NCBI GenBank assembly: GCA_045658965.1
Contig: JAZOVZ010000058.1
Span: forward strand, 1 to 64,000
Length of the DNA: 64,000 bases
From: SVQP01 sp045658965
GTDB taxonomy: Bacteria > Bacillota > Clostridia > Oscillospirales > CAG-272
Direction of reading: 5' to 3'
Shown here: positions 32,061-39,501 of the stretch, piece after piece
Position numbering within the stretch: the stretch's first letter is position 1
Layout of the letters: each line of letters opens with the position of its first letter
Position numbers and translations under genes: made by a program
Notes under the pieces: generated by a model
The model's database searches: none
What the model saw: only the letters and a program-made list of their open reading frames with translations
Told to the model about the DNA's origin: nothing

Positions 32061-34151
32061 TTAAACGTTCATGATCACGGGCAGAATCATGGGTCTGCGC
32101 TTGGTCTGCTGGTAAATGAACTTGCTAAGATCGTCCTTGACGCGGTTCTTGATGGCGTAGAAATCGGCATCCCTGCCCGACAGGCTCTTATCCATTGCCT
32201 GCGCGGCAACCGTGCGCATCTGCTCCATCAGATCCTCCGATTCGCGCACGTACACAAAGCCGCGCGAGACGATATCGGGACCCGACAGCACGTATCTTGC
32301 GTGCATGTCCACGGTAGCGACCACCACGATCAAGCCGTCCTGTGACAGATGCTTGCGGTCACGCAGCACGATATTGCCCACGTCACCCACACCGGAGCCG
32401 TCCACCAGCACCTTACCCGAGGGCACGGTCTCCGTAAACTTTGCACCGTCCGCACTCAGCTCCAGCACGCGACCGATATCCGAGATAAAGATATGATCGG
32501 CAGGCATGCCCATGCTTCTTGCCAGCTCGGCATTGGCTGCCAGATGCTTGTACTCGCCGTGAACGGGCATATAATAGGTAGGCTTTGTCAGTGCCTGCAG
32601 CAGCTTGATCTCCTCCTGGCAGGCGTGTCCCGAAACGTGCACCTCAACCACGGAATCGTGCAGCACCTTAACGCCCATCTTGGAGATCTCGTTGACGATG
32701 CGGTTGATCAGACTCTCGTTACCGGGGATGGCACTTGCGGACAGTACGACCAGGTCGGAAGGACCCAGCGTAACCTCTCTGTGCTCGCCGAACGCCATGC
32801 GGTAAAGTGCCGACATAGGCTCACCCTGGCTGCCCGTAGTCACAAGCGTCAGCTGCTCGGGCTTGTATTTTTTGATTTCTGCCAGCTCCACGATCACGCC
32901 GTCCGGCACGGTCATATATCCCAGCTCTCTTGCCGCGCTGACGATATTGAGCATGCTGCGACCGGTAATGGCAACCTTTCTGCCGTGGCGCACGCTGGTA
33001 TCGATGATCTGCTGTACGCGGTGCACGTTGGACGAGAAGGTGGCAATGACGATACGCTTATTCTTGTTGACCGAGAAGATATACTCCAGCGATTCACCCA
33101 CCTTTTTCTCGGAGGGGGTGTATCCGGGACGCTCTGCGTTGGTGGACTCACACAAAAGCAGCGCCACACCCTGCTTACCCAGCTCACCAAGGCGCGTCAG
33201 ATTCATGACCTCTCCCTCAATGGGGGTCAGATCCAGCTTAAAGTCACCCGAATGCACCACCAAACCCACGGGGGTGCTGATGGCAAGTGCGCAAGCGTCT
33301 GCGATCGAGTGATTGACGCGGATAAACTCCACGCCAAACTGCTTGCCTACGGCAATACAGTCCCCTGCCTGCACGCAGCGCAGATCCGCCTGCCAAGGCA
33401 GCTTGAATTCTTCCAGTTTATTTTTCAGAATACCCAAAGAGAGCTTAGTGCCCCAAACGGGTACGTTGAACGTGCGCAGAAAATACGGGATAGCACCCAC
33501 GTGGTCCTCGTGACCGTGCGTGATGACAATGCCCTTGATCTTGTCGCGGTTGGTCTCCAGATACGACATATCGGGAATAACAAGGTCGATACCCGGCATA
33601 TCCTCATCGGGGAAGCCGATGCCGCAGTCCACGATCAAGATCTCGTCACCGCACTCAAACAGCGTCATGTTCTTGCCGACCTCCATCAAGCCGCCCAAGG
33701 GAATGACGCGCAGACGTGCCTCGGGGTCACGCTTGATCTGCACCGCGGTCTCTGCCTGCTTTGCGGCATTGGCTGCAGTCTTCTCTGCCTTGCGGTTGCC
33801 CTTGCGCACGTGCGTCTTACGCTCGGACGCGGGCTTTTCGGGTACAGGTGCTGCTGCGGGAGCTGCTGCCTCGGGCTGCTTTGCTGCCTTTTCGGGCTTT
33901 TCCGTTTTCTTGGCAGGCTTGCGGGTCTGCTTTTTGGGTGCTTCATTTTTCACAGCCGTCTCGGAAACGGGCTGCTCCTTGGTCTTTTGCTTGGGCGTCT
34001 TGACCGGCGCTTTTTTCTGCTCCGCCTCTACGCTTGCGTAGATCTCTTCAAGAGCCGCGTTGATGATCTTATCCTGCATGCTCTTGCTCTCGCTCTTTTT
34101 TCTGTTGGATTGCTTGGCGGTCGCGCCGCCTCTGCCTGTTTGCTTTGCCAT
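32061..34151 (-). CDS. rnj: Ribonuclease J with long basic N-terminal extension
   Basis: A 696-residue endo/5'-exoribonuclease of the beta-CASP metallo-beta-lactamase family, active in mRNA decay and rRNA maturation. The catalytic core begins near residue 147 (LRVIPLGGLMEVGKN), holds HGHEDH at 212-217, and continues with the beta-CASP region (SGDFKLDLTPIEG, HVSGHA) and RNase J C-terminal domain. Before the core lie about 145 residues rich in Lys, Ala, Pro and Glu, absent from B. subtilis RNase J1. The ATG at 34151 is chosen, but its ribosome site is weak: AAGGAG lies about 24 nt upstream, so the start is uncertain. A perfect promoter gives a leader of about 160 nt. Confidence 0.93.
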   Translation of the reverse strand: MAKQTGRGGATAKQSNRKKSESKSMQDKIINAALEEIYASVEAEQKKAPVKTPKQKTKEQPVSETAVKNEAPKKQTRKPAKKTEKPEKAAKQPEAAAPAAAPVPEKPASERKTHVRKGNRKAEKTAANAAKQAETAVQIKRDPEARLRVIPLGGLMEVGKNMTLFECGDEILIVDCGIGFPDEDMPGIDLVIPDMSYLETNRDKIKGIVITHGHEDHVGAIPYFLRTFNVPVWGTKLSLGILKNKLEEFKLPWQADLRCVQAGDCIAVGKQFGVEFIRVNHSIADACALAISTPVGLVVHSGDFKLDLTPIEGEVMNLTRLGELGKQGVALLLCESTNAERPGYTPSEKKVGESLEYIFSVNKNKRIVIATFSSNVHRVQQIIDTSVRHGRKVAITGRSMLNIVSAARELGYMTVPDGVIVELAEIKKYKPEQLTLVTTGSQGEPMSALYRMAFGEHREVTLGPSDLVVLSASAIPGNESLINRIVNEISKMGVKVLHDSVVEVHVSGHACQEEIKLLQALTKPTYYMPVHGEYKHLAANAELARSMGMPADHIFISDIGRVLELSADGAKFTETVPSGKVLVDGSGVGDVGNIVLRDRKHLSQDGLIVVVATVDMHARYVLSGPDIVSRGFVYVRESEDLMEQMRTVAAQAMDKSLSGRDADFYAIKNRVKDDLSKFIYQQTKRRPMILPVIMNV

Positions 34152-34319
34152 ATATTTTTCCGTGTGCGCGCGGATCTCCTTTCTTTTCACAGGCGCACAA
34201 AAGCCGAGCTCCTCTCCGATCGGTATATCGTCCCCCAAACGGGCAAAAGAGCTCAAATTCAATTTGTATTTTCAGAAATGAAACGGTCTCATTTCAAAAC
34301 GATCACAATAGATATACAG

Positions 34320-34348
34320 ATTATAGCACATTTTCGCGCATTTGTCAA
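34320..34348 (-). promoter_or_regulatory. RNase J promoter
   Basis: Perfect TTGACA (34343-34348) and TATAAT (34320-34325) with a 17-bp spacer on the minus strand. The spacing to the coding start leaves a leader of about 160 nt. Confidence 0.88.
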
Positions 34349-34363
34349 CAGGAGCGCAAAACC

Positions 34364-34633
34364 TTACAACAAAAGACAGATTGCAGCAGCGATCCCTCCG
34401 CCCGTCACAAGTCCGCAAGCAAAGATCAGCACGCTCTGCCAAATGCGTTTTTTATCGGTTGCCTGTTTGCATTCCTGCCCTGCGCTCTGCCTGATAATGC
34501 GCGCCGCCTCGCTGACCATATCCTTCCCCTCAACCGCCTCGCACTCCCGCTTGAGCACGAAATACGCCTCCTCAAACGGCGACTCCTGCCCCAACTTGAC
34601 CACGTACATTCTCTTTTGCGCACCCTTGAGCAT
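34364..34633 (-). CDS. Small hypothetical tail-anchored membrane protein
   Basis: An 89-residue protein: a basic N-terminus (MLKGAQKR), a conserved-looking segment YVVKLGQESPFEEAYFVLK, a helical region and one C-terminal membrane helix (VLIFACGLVTGGGIAAAICLLL) at the very end. GGAGG 5 nt before the ATG at 34633 sets the start. It lies directly upstream of the RNase J promoter in the same direction. The family is not recognised and no function is proposed. Confidence 0.7.
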   Translation of the reverse strand: MLKGAQKRMYVVKLGQESPFEEAYFVLKRECEAVEGKDMVSEAARIIRQSAGQECKQATDKKRIWQSVLIFACGLVTGGGIAAAICLLL

Positions 34634-34815
34634 ATTGACCTCCAAATACACTTACTGGTATCAGTATTGACAGGTTTTAGAGAAATGTTGCAGAAATGTT
34701 TAGAGTTACGTGGTCGCTGTGCAAGCGCGTTTCGACACGCTTCGCGCCACTACGACAAAGGATTTCCAAGAATACCAATTTTTCCAAATTTTCCCCATTT
34801 ATTTCCATTTTTGTA

Positions 34816-34844
34816 TTGACAAAATCCGCGAATTGATTTATAAT
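34816..34844 (+). promoter_or_regulatory. Promoter of the abrB-galK-walJ-rlmH unit
   Basis: Perfect TTGACA (34816-34821) and TATAAT (34839-34844) with a 17-bp spacer, about 40 nt before the AbrB-type start codon. Confidence 0.9.
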
Positions 34845-34886
34845 ATAAACACAGTTAACAAAATACCATACAAAGGAGATACAACT

Positions 34887-35132
34887 ATGAAATCAACCGG
34901 TGTCGTACGCAAGGTAGACGAGCTTGGCAGAATCGTACTGCCCATCAGCATCCGTCAGACCATGGACATTAACGAAAAGGATCCTCTTGAGATCTTTATT
35001 GACGAAAACCGCATTATCCTGCAGAAGTACCAGCCTGCCTGCGTGTTCTGCAACAACGCAGACCGCGTGGTTTACTTCAACAACAAGCGCATCTGCCAGG
35101 ATTGCCTGGAAAAGATCAAGACCCAGCTTTAA
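34887..35132 (+). CDS. AbrB/SpoVT-type transcriptional regulator with zinc ribbon
   Basis: An 81-residue regulator. Residues 1-50 form the swapped-hairpin AbrB DNA-binding domain (TGVVRKVDELGRIVLPISIR). The C-terminus carries CVFC and CQDC, a small zinc ribbon common in Clostridia AbrB proteins. AAGGAG lies 8 nt before the ATG. Such regulators control the shift from growth to stationary phase. It is the first gene of an apparent operon, 21 bp before the galactokinase-like gene. Confidence 0.9.
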   Translation: MKSTGVVRKVDELGRIVLPISIRQTMDINEKDPLEIFIDENRIILQKYQPACVFCNNADRVVYFNNKRICQDCLEKIKTQL

Positions 35133-35153
35133 TGCACAGAAAGGACTACGGCT

Positions 35154-36437
35154 ATGAAATTGACAGATATGAAGCACGCCCTGCTTGCGGGTGATTTTAA
35201 CGCAAGACTTGCAGAGGTTTACGGCGCAGACGCAGTTGGTGCACAGCAGGCAAGATATGCCAAGGCTCTGGACGAATTTGCAGCACTTTACGGGGCTGAG
35301 CGCGACGTTTCCCTGTTCTCCGTTTCGGGCAGAAGCGAGCTTTCGGGCAACCACACCGACCATAACTATGGCTGCGTGGTCGCTGCATCCATTGACCTTG
35401 ACATTATCGCTGTTGCATCTGCAAACGGCGAGAACGTCATTCGCGTCAAGAGCGAGGGCTTTGACGAGGACGTCGTGGATATCGCGGCATACAACACCCC
35501 CGATCCTGCAAAGTTTGCCTCCTCTGCATCCATCATTGCGGGCATGAGCGCACAGTTTGTGCAAAACGGTCTGTGCACGGGCGGCTTTGACGCCTACACT
35601 ACCTCTGCCGTGCTCAAGGGCTCGGGCATTTCCTCCTCCGCTGCGTTCGAGGACATGATCGGTAACATTCTCAACTATTTATATAATGACGGCAAGGTCG
35701 ATAACGTAGAGATCGCCAAGATGTCGCAGAAGGCTGAAAATCTGTTCTTTGGTAAGCCCTGCGGTCTGATGGACCAGGTTGCCTGTGCGCACGGCGGCAT
35801 CGTTGCCATCGACTTTGCAGACCCCTGTGCTCCCGTCATTCGCGGCGTGCCCTTTGACATTACGGCTGCCGGATACGCACTTTGCATCGTCAACACGGGC
35901 GGCAACCACGCCGACCTGACCGACGATTACGCATCCGTTCCCGCAGAGATGAAGGCGGTTGCGGCACACTTTGGCAAGAAGGTTTTGCGCGAGCTTGACC
36001 GCGCAGAGGTAGTTGCCGCTATTCCCGCATTGCGCCGTGAGCTCGGCGACCGCGCAATTTTGCGTGCTTTGCACTTCTTTACCGAAAACGAGCGCGTTGC
36101 GGCACAGACCGAGGCACTGTTGTCGGGTGATCTGGACGCATTCCTCTCTCACGTTTGCGCATCGGGCCGCTCCTCCTTCTGCTATCTGCAGAACGTTTAC
36201 ACCACCAAGGCGGTGGACGAGCAGGGTCTTTCCTTGGCGCTTTGCCTTGCAGAGCAGGTGCTGAGTGACAAAAAGGCTGCATGGCGCGTGCACGGCGGCG
36301 GCTTTGCGGGCACCATTCAGGCATTCGTTCCCGCTGAACACGTAGAAGAATTCCGCGCTGTTATGGACGGTGCGTTCGGCACAGGCGCGTGCCTGCCCCT
36401 GCACATCCGTCAGATCGGTGCGTGCAAGATCGCATAA
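35154..36437 (+). CDS. galK: Galactokinase-like GHMP kinase
   Basis: A 427-residue sugar kinase of the GHMP superfamily. The substrate motif is a variant, GRSELSGNHTDHNYG (59-73), of the galactokinase GRVNLIGEHTDYNxG. The ATP loop is VLKGSGISSSAAFE, followed by KPCGLMDQVACAHGG and the C-terminal VHGGGFAGT. Leu-Ile-Gly-Glu in the first motif is changed to Leu-Ser-Gly-Asn, so the sugar may not be galactose. No other Leloir gene (galT, galE, galM) is nearby. AAAGGA precedes the ATG. Confidence 0.82.
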   Translation: MKLTDMKHALLAGDFNARLAEVYGADAVGAQQARYAKALDEFAALYGAERDVSLFSVSGRSELSGNHTDHNYGCVVAASIDLDIIAVASANGENVIRVKSEGFDEDVVDIAAYNTPDPAKFASSASIIAGMSAQFVQNGLCTGGFDAYTTSAVLKGSGISSSAAFEDMIGNILNYLYNDGKVDNVEIAKMSQKAENLFFGKPCGLMDQVACAHGGIVAIDFADPCAPVIRGVPFDITAAGYALCIVNTGGNHADLTDDYASVPAEMKAVAAHFGKKVLRELDRAEVVAAIPALRRELGDRAILRALHFFTENERVAAQTEALLSGDLDAFLSHVCASGRSSFCYLQNVYTTKAVDEQGLSLALCLAEQVLSDKKAAWRVHGGGFAGTIQAFVPAEHVEEFRAVMDGAFGTGACLPLHIRQIGACKIA

Positions 36438-36449
36438 GCGGAGGCAAAA

Positions 36450-36938
36450 ATGGGATTTTTCCAAAGAAACTCAAGCCCCATGCTGCCCAGTCAGCCCAGA
36501 GAGGAGCGCAAGCCCCGTGAGCGCAAGCCCGCAACCAAAGAACAAAAGCTGTTGTTCGGGATGGTGATCGGCTGCTCGATCGTATCCACGCTGCTCTACT
36601 TTGGCATCGTGGCACTTTCACAGCACATGGAATCGCTGCTTACCGCGCAGATCATGGGCATCGGTATCATGGCGCTGTACGCCGTGCTTGGCGCAGGCTT
36701 TCTGATTGCTTACATTATTTATAACCGCGCCTTTACGCGCGATAATATCACGCCCGAAATGCTGCCCGACACCATGAGCGAGCACGAAAAGACAGCGTTT
36801 ATTCAAAGCGGCGTGGAGCGCAAGCGCAAATCCAAGTGGATGATCGTAGTGCTGTTTGCTCTGTTTGTACCGCTTGCCATCGACTTTATCATTCTGACCG
36901 CCATTCCCACGCTGTTTGGCAGTATGCTGGGTGCGTAA
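36450..36938 (+). CDS. Hypothetical three-helix membrane protein
   Basis: A 162-residue protein with a basic Pro/Arg/Lys-rich N-terminus (REERKPRERKPATK), two adjacent hydrophobic helices near residues 35-55 and 65-90, a charged middle and a third helix near 130-152. It begins 12 bp after galK and ends 2 bp before walJ, so it belongs to the operon. The family is not recognised. Confidence 0.7.
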   Translation: MGFFQRNSSPMLPSQPREERKPRERKPATKEQKLLFGMVIGCSIVSTLLYFGIVALSQHMESLLTAQIMGIGIMALYAVLGAGFLIAYIIYNRAFTRDNITPEMLPDTMSEHEKTAFIQSGVERKRKSKWMIVVLFALFVPLAIDFIILTAIPTLFGSMLGA

Positions 36939-36940
36939 GT

Positions 36941-37729
36941 ATGGCAAGCTACCGCATCTGTACCCTGTTTTCCGGCTCAAAGGGCAACTGCACGTACGTA
37001 GAGACGCCCGGGGCTAAAATTCTCATCGACATGGGCAAAAACTGCAAGGCAGTCTCGGCAGCACTTACCGAGATCGGGGTCTCTCCCGACGCTTTGGACG
37101 CGGTGTTCATCACGCATGAGCACCGCGACCACGTCGATGCTCTGTCCGTCTTTTGCAAGCACCATCCCCTGCCCATTCACGTGCAAAGAGCGAGTGCCGA
37201 GCGCATTTATCAGAATGCACCGCATCTCGGAGAGCTTTTGCACGTTTATCCGGACGCAGCTTCCTGCCGCGTGCAGGTGGGAGACGCGACCGTGCAGGCA
37301 TTCCGCACGCCGCACGACAGCCGCGCCTCGGTGGGCTACCGCATCACAATTGACAGTGAGCAGCCGACGGTGATTGCATACGCAACCGATATCGGGCACG
37401 TAACCGATGAGATCATGCAAAATCTGCTGGGCTGCGAGAGCGTGGTGCTGGAATCCAACCACGATCCCGACATGCTCATGGACGGGCCTTACCCCTATGA
37501 TCTCAAGCTGCGCATCAGCGGCAAAAAGGGGCACTTGCCCAACGAGGAATGTGCCGCCGTTGCCGCACAGCTTTACGCAAGCGGCACCAAAAACATATTG
37601 CTTGCACACCTTTCCGAGCAGAACAATACCCCTCGCCTTGCCTTTCACGAGACCTTTTGCGCCATTGGCGACAAGGATTTCAATCTGCGCATAGCGGACC
37701 CGGTGCACGTGAGTTGGTTACTTCCGTAA
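36941..37729 (+). CDS. walJ: MBL-fold metallohydrolase, WalJ/YycJ family
   Basis: A 262-residue metallo-beta-lactamase-fold protein. It begins with SGSKGNCTYVE and has metal motif HEHRDH at 59-64, YATDIGH in the middle and the later ESNHD and HLSEQNN(TP) segments. B. subtilis WalJ is encoded beside WalRK and RlmH and links cell division to DNA replication. Here rlmH follows, although walRK is absent. The ATG comes 2 bp after the upstream stop with no good ribosome site, implying translational coupling. The last codons (WLLP and stop) lie inside a 36-nt palindrome. Confidence 0.9.
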   Translation: MASYRICTLFSGSKGNCTYVETPGAKILIDMGKNCKAVSAALTEIGVSPDALDAVFITHEHRDHVDALSVFCKHHPLPIHVQRASAERIYQNAPHLGELLHVYPDAASCRVQVGDATVQAFRTPHDSRASVGYRITIDSEQPTVIAYATDIGHVTDEIMQNLLGCESVVLESNHDPDMLMDGPYPYDLKLRISGKKGHLPNEECAAVAAQLYASGTKNILLAHLSEQNNTPRLAFHETFCAIGDKDFNLRIADPVHVSWLLP

Positions 37730-37870
37730 CCAACTCACGTGCAATGAAATATTTCGCCGCAGGGCGAAATGTGAAATTTGCGCTGCGCGCAAATGAAATT
37801 CGCGCCGCGCGCGAGTGAAATGTTCTGCATGCCGCAGAACGTTGCGGTAAAAATTTGCCTTGCAAATTTT
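37706..37870. repeat. Hairpin array with GTGAAA(T) spacers, led by a 16-bp palindrome
   Basis: CACGTGAGTTGGTTAC-TTCC-GTAACCAACTCACGTG (37706-37741) overlaps the walJ stop codon. Then come hairpins at 37751-37770 (ATTTCGCC/GGCGAAAT), 37777-37793 (TTTGCGC/GCGCAAA), 37799-37815 (TCGCGC/GCGCGA), 37822-37840 (GTTCTGC/GCAGAAC) and 37850-37870 (AAAATTTGC/GCAAATTTT). The first four are separated by TGAAA-containing spacers, mostly GTGAAAT, the reverse complement of the ATTTCAC spacer at 13966-14072. The array occupies the walJ-rlmH gap. Confidence 0.85.
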
Positions 37871-37898
37871 CATTTTTATTGTACCGTAAGGAGAACGT

Positions 37899-38378
37899 AT
37901 GCTCAACGTAAAATTGATCACGATCGGCACGCTCAAGGAGTCGTATCTGCGCGAGGCTGCCGAGGAATACAAAAAAAGGCTTGGGGCTTACTGCAAGTTC
38001 ACCGAGGTGAATTTAGCCGAGGTCAAGCTTTCGGACAAGCCCTCGCAAAAGGAAATTGACGCGGCTCTTGAGGCAGAGGGCAAGCAGGTGCTTGCCGCCA
38101 TGTCACCGCGCGCCTTTAAGATCGCGCTTTGCGTGGAGGGCAAGCAGCTCTCCTCGGAGCAGCTGGCAAAGAAATTTGAGGAGATCGGGCAGACGCATGG
38201 CGAGGTGGTATTGGTCATCGGCTCATCGTTCGGGCTTGCACCGAGCGTCAAGAGCGCGTGTGATTTGCGCCTTTCGGTTTCGGCACTGACCTTTCCGCAC
38301 CAGCTGATGCGCGTGATACTGTTGGAAGCAACCTACCGCGCATTGACTATCATCAAAGGAACACCGTATCATAAATAA
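37899..38378 (+). CDS. rlmH: 23S rRNA (pseudouridine1915-N3)-methyltransferase
   Basis: A 159-residue SPOUT-class methyltransferase of full family length that methylates pseudouridine 1915 in helix 69 of 23S rRNA on assembled ribosomes. It shows the N-terminal VKLITIGTLKESYLREAAEEYKKRL, the SAM-knot region VVLVIGSSFGL and the C-terminal TFPHQLMRVILLEATYRALTI(IKGTPYHK). AAGGAG lies 6 nt before the ATG. It ends the operon that begins with the AbrB-type gene, behind walJ as in many Firmicutes. Confidence 0.97.
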   Translation: MLNVKLITIGTLKESYLREAAEEYKKRLGAYCKFTEVNLAEVKLSDKPSQKEIDAALEAEGKQVLAAMSPRAFKIALCVEGKQLSSEQLAKKFEEIGQTHGEVVLVIGSSFGLAPSVKSACDLRLSVSALTFPHQLMRVILLEATYRALTIIKGTPYHK

Positions 38379-38384
38379 ACGCCA

Positions 38385-38784
38385 CCCCGAGTGTCATCCT
38401 GAGCGTAGCAAAAATCCCAATCTGTCATCCTCGTGTCAAGCGAAGGATCTCGATTGGGATTTTTGCGAAGTCGAAGTTTTGCATAGTGCAGCGCAAAGCG
38501 CGAAACGGAGCAAAACCGCAAGCGCGATGAGCGCGCTGCGGGATCTGCGAACGGTTTATGACACGCTTCCCTGCACAAAGTAACATTTGGACATAATCGG
38601 TTTGGGATCACTTCAAAAATGAAACAAAGGCTTAGCAAACATTGAGAAAACCCGTCGGAGATCCCGCTGCGCGCCGAGAGCGCTTGCGCTTTTGCTCTAT
38701 TCCGTGTCCTGCTCACGCACGGACACTCCATTCCGCAAAAGTTCGACTCCGCGCTACGCGCTTCGCTCAGGATGACACTCGGGG
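38385..38784. repeat. Long-inverted-repeat element, copy 2
   Basis: A 400-bp element bounded by CCCCGAGTGTCATCCTGAGCG and its inverse. Arm modules match copy 1 (GTCGAAGTTTTGC / GCAAAAGTTCGAC; GGATCTGC / GGAGATCCCGC; CGCTTGCGCTTTTGC). The centre GGTTTATGACACGCTT ... CAAAGTAACATTTGG ... CATTGAGAAAACCCG has the same orientation as copy 1. The left arm holds an extra nested palindrome at about 38407-38467. It lies between rlmH and the sigma-factor gene. The rest of the gap to 38877 contains only a GCCC-TTTGC-GGGC hairpin with T run near 38830. Confidence 0.85.
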
Positions 38785-38877
38785 GGATACTCGCGCGCCC
38801 TCCCTGAATTCCGGTACCCCATCTTGTCTGCCCTTTGCGGGCTTTTTTCGAAATTTTTCAATTTTTTTCAAAATTCT

Positions 38878-38904
38878 TGTAACCAATCGATACCATTTTC
38901 CGTC
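38878..38904 (+). promoter_or_regulatory. Candidate ECF-sigma (autoregulated) promoter
   Basis: TGTAACC (38878-38884), a 16-bp spacer and CGTC (38901-38904) stand 45 nt before the sigma-factor start codon. An AAC-containing -35 and CGTC -10 with this spacing are typical of promoters recognised by extracytoplasmic-function sigma factors, which often drive their own genes. Confidence 0.65.
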
Positions 38905-38949
38905 TTTATGGGTGAAGGACAAAAACCACAGCACAAGGAGGTGGCAAAC

Positions 38950-39501
38950 GTGGACGACAAAACAATCGTTGCCCTGTACTGGGAGCGCTCTGAAGCAGCG
39001 ATTGAACAGTCAGCACAAAAATACGGTAAATATTGCTATCACATCGCCGATAATATCCTGCACAATCACGAGGATAATGAGGAATGCGTCAACGACACCT
39101 GGGTGCGCGCATGGAATGCCATGCCCCCGGAAAGACCGACCGTTCTGCAAGCATTTCTTGGCAAGATCACGCGTAACTTAGCCCTTGACCGCTACGGCTT
39201 TGACCACGCGAGCAAGCGCGGCTCACAAATGCAGCAGATCGCGGATGAATACTGGCAATGCATTCCCGACAGCAGCCCCTCGCTTGCCGACCAGACTGCC
39301 CTGCACGCAGCCATCAACGGCTTTCTTGCCACGCTGCCCGATCGCACGCGTACCGTCTTTTTGCAACGCTACTGGTACATGTGCACCGTTGAGCAGATCG
39401 CGGGTGAAAACGGGCTGTCCCCTGCCAACGTCAAGGTCATGCTGCACCGCACGCGCAGGTCCTTCAAAGAGTATCTGGAGAAAGAAGGTATCGATATATG
39501 A
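38950..39501 (+). CDS. RNA polymerase sigma factor, ECF-like
   Basis: A 183-residue sigma-70 family protein with region 2 (about 20-85, including DNEECVNDTWVRAWNAMPPERP) and region 4 (about 120-175, TRTVFLQRYWYMCTVEQIAGENGLSPANVKV). No region 1.1 or 3 is present, as in ECF factors. The GTG at 38950 with AAGGAGG 8 nt upstream is chosen over a GTG nine bases earlier. Its stop overlaps the start of the membrane beta-propeller gene (ATGA), the usual arrangement for sigma and anti-sigma pairs. An ECF-type promoter lies just upstream. Confidence 0.92.
   Translation: MDDKTIVALYWERSEAAIEQSAQKYGKYCYHIADNILHNHEDNEECVNDTWVRAWNAMPPERPTVLQAFLGKITRNLALDRYGFDHASKRGSQMQQIADEYWQCIPDSSPSLADQTALHAAINGFLATLPDRTRTVFLQRYWYMCTVEQIAGENGLSPANVKVMLHRTRRSFKEYLEKEGIDI

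Noticed and set aside
31640..32345. Open frames between RNase J and the 671-residue protein
   Set aside because: They cross the terminal inverted repeats and have no ribosome sites or conserved features.
32349..34670. 773-codon open frame on the plus strand
   Set aside because: Antisense shadow of RNase J; Cys/His/Leu-rich translation without a recognisable fold.
34710..35132. Longer start for the AbrB-type regulator
   Set aside because: The extra 59 codons overlap the perfect promoter at 34816-34844 and match nothing; the ATG at 34887 has a good ribosome site.
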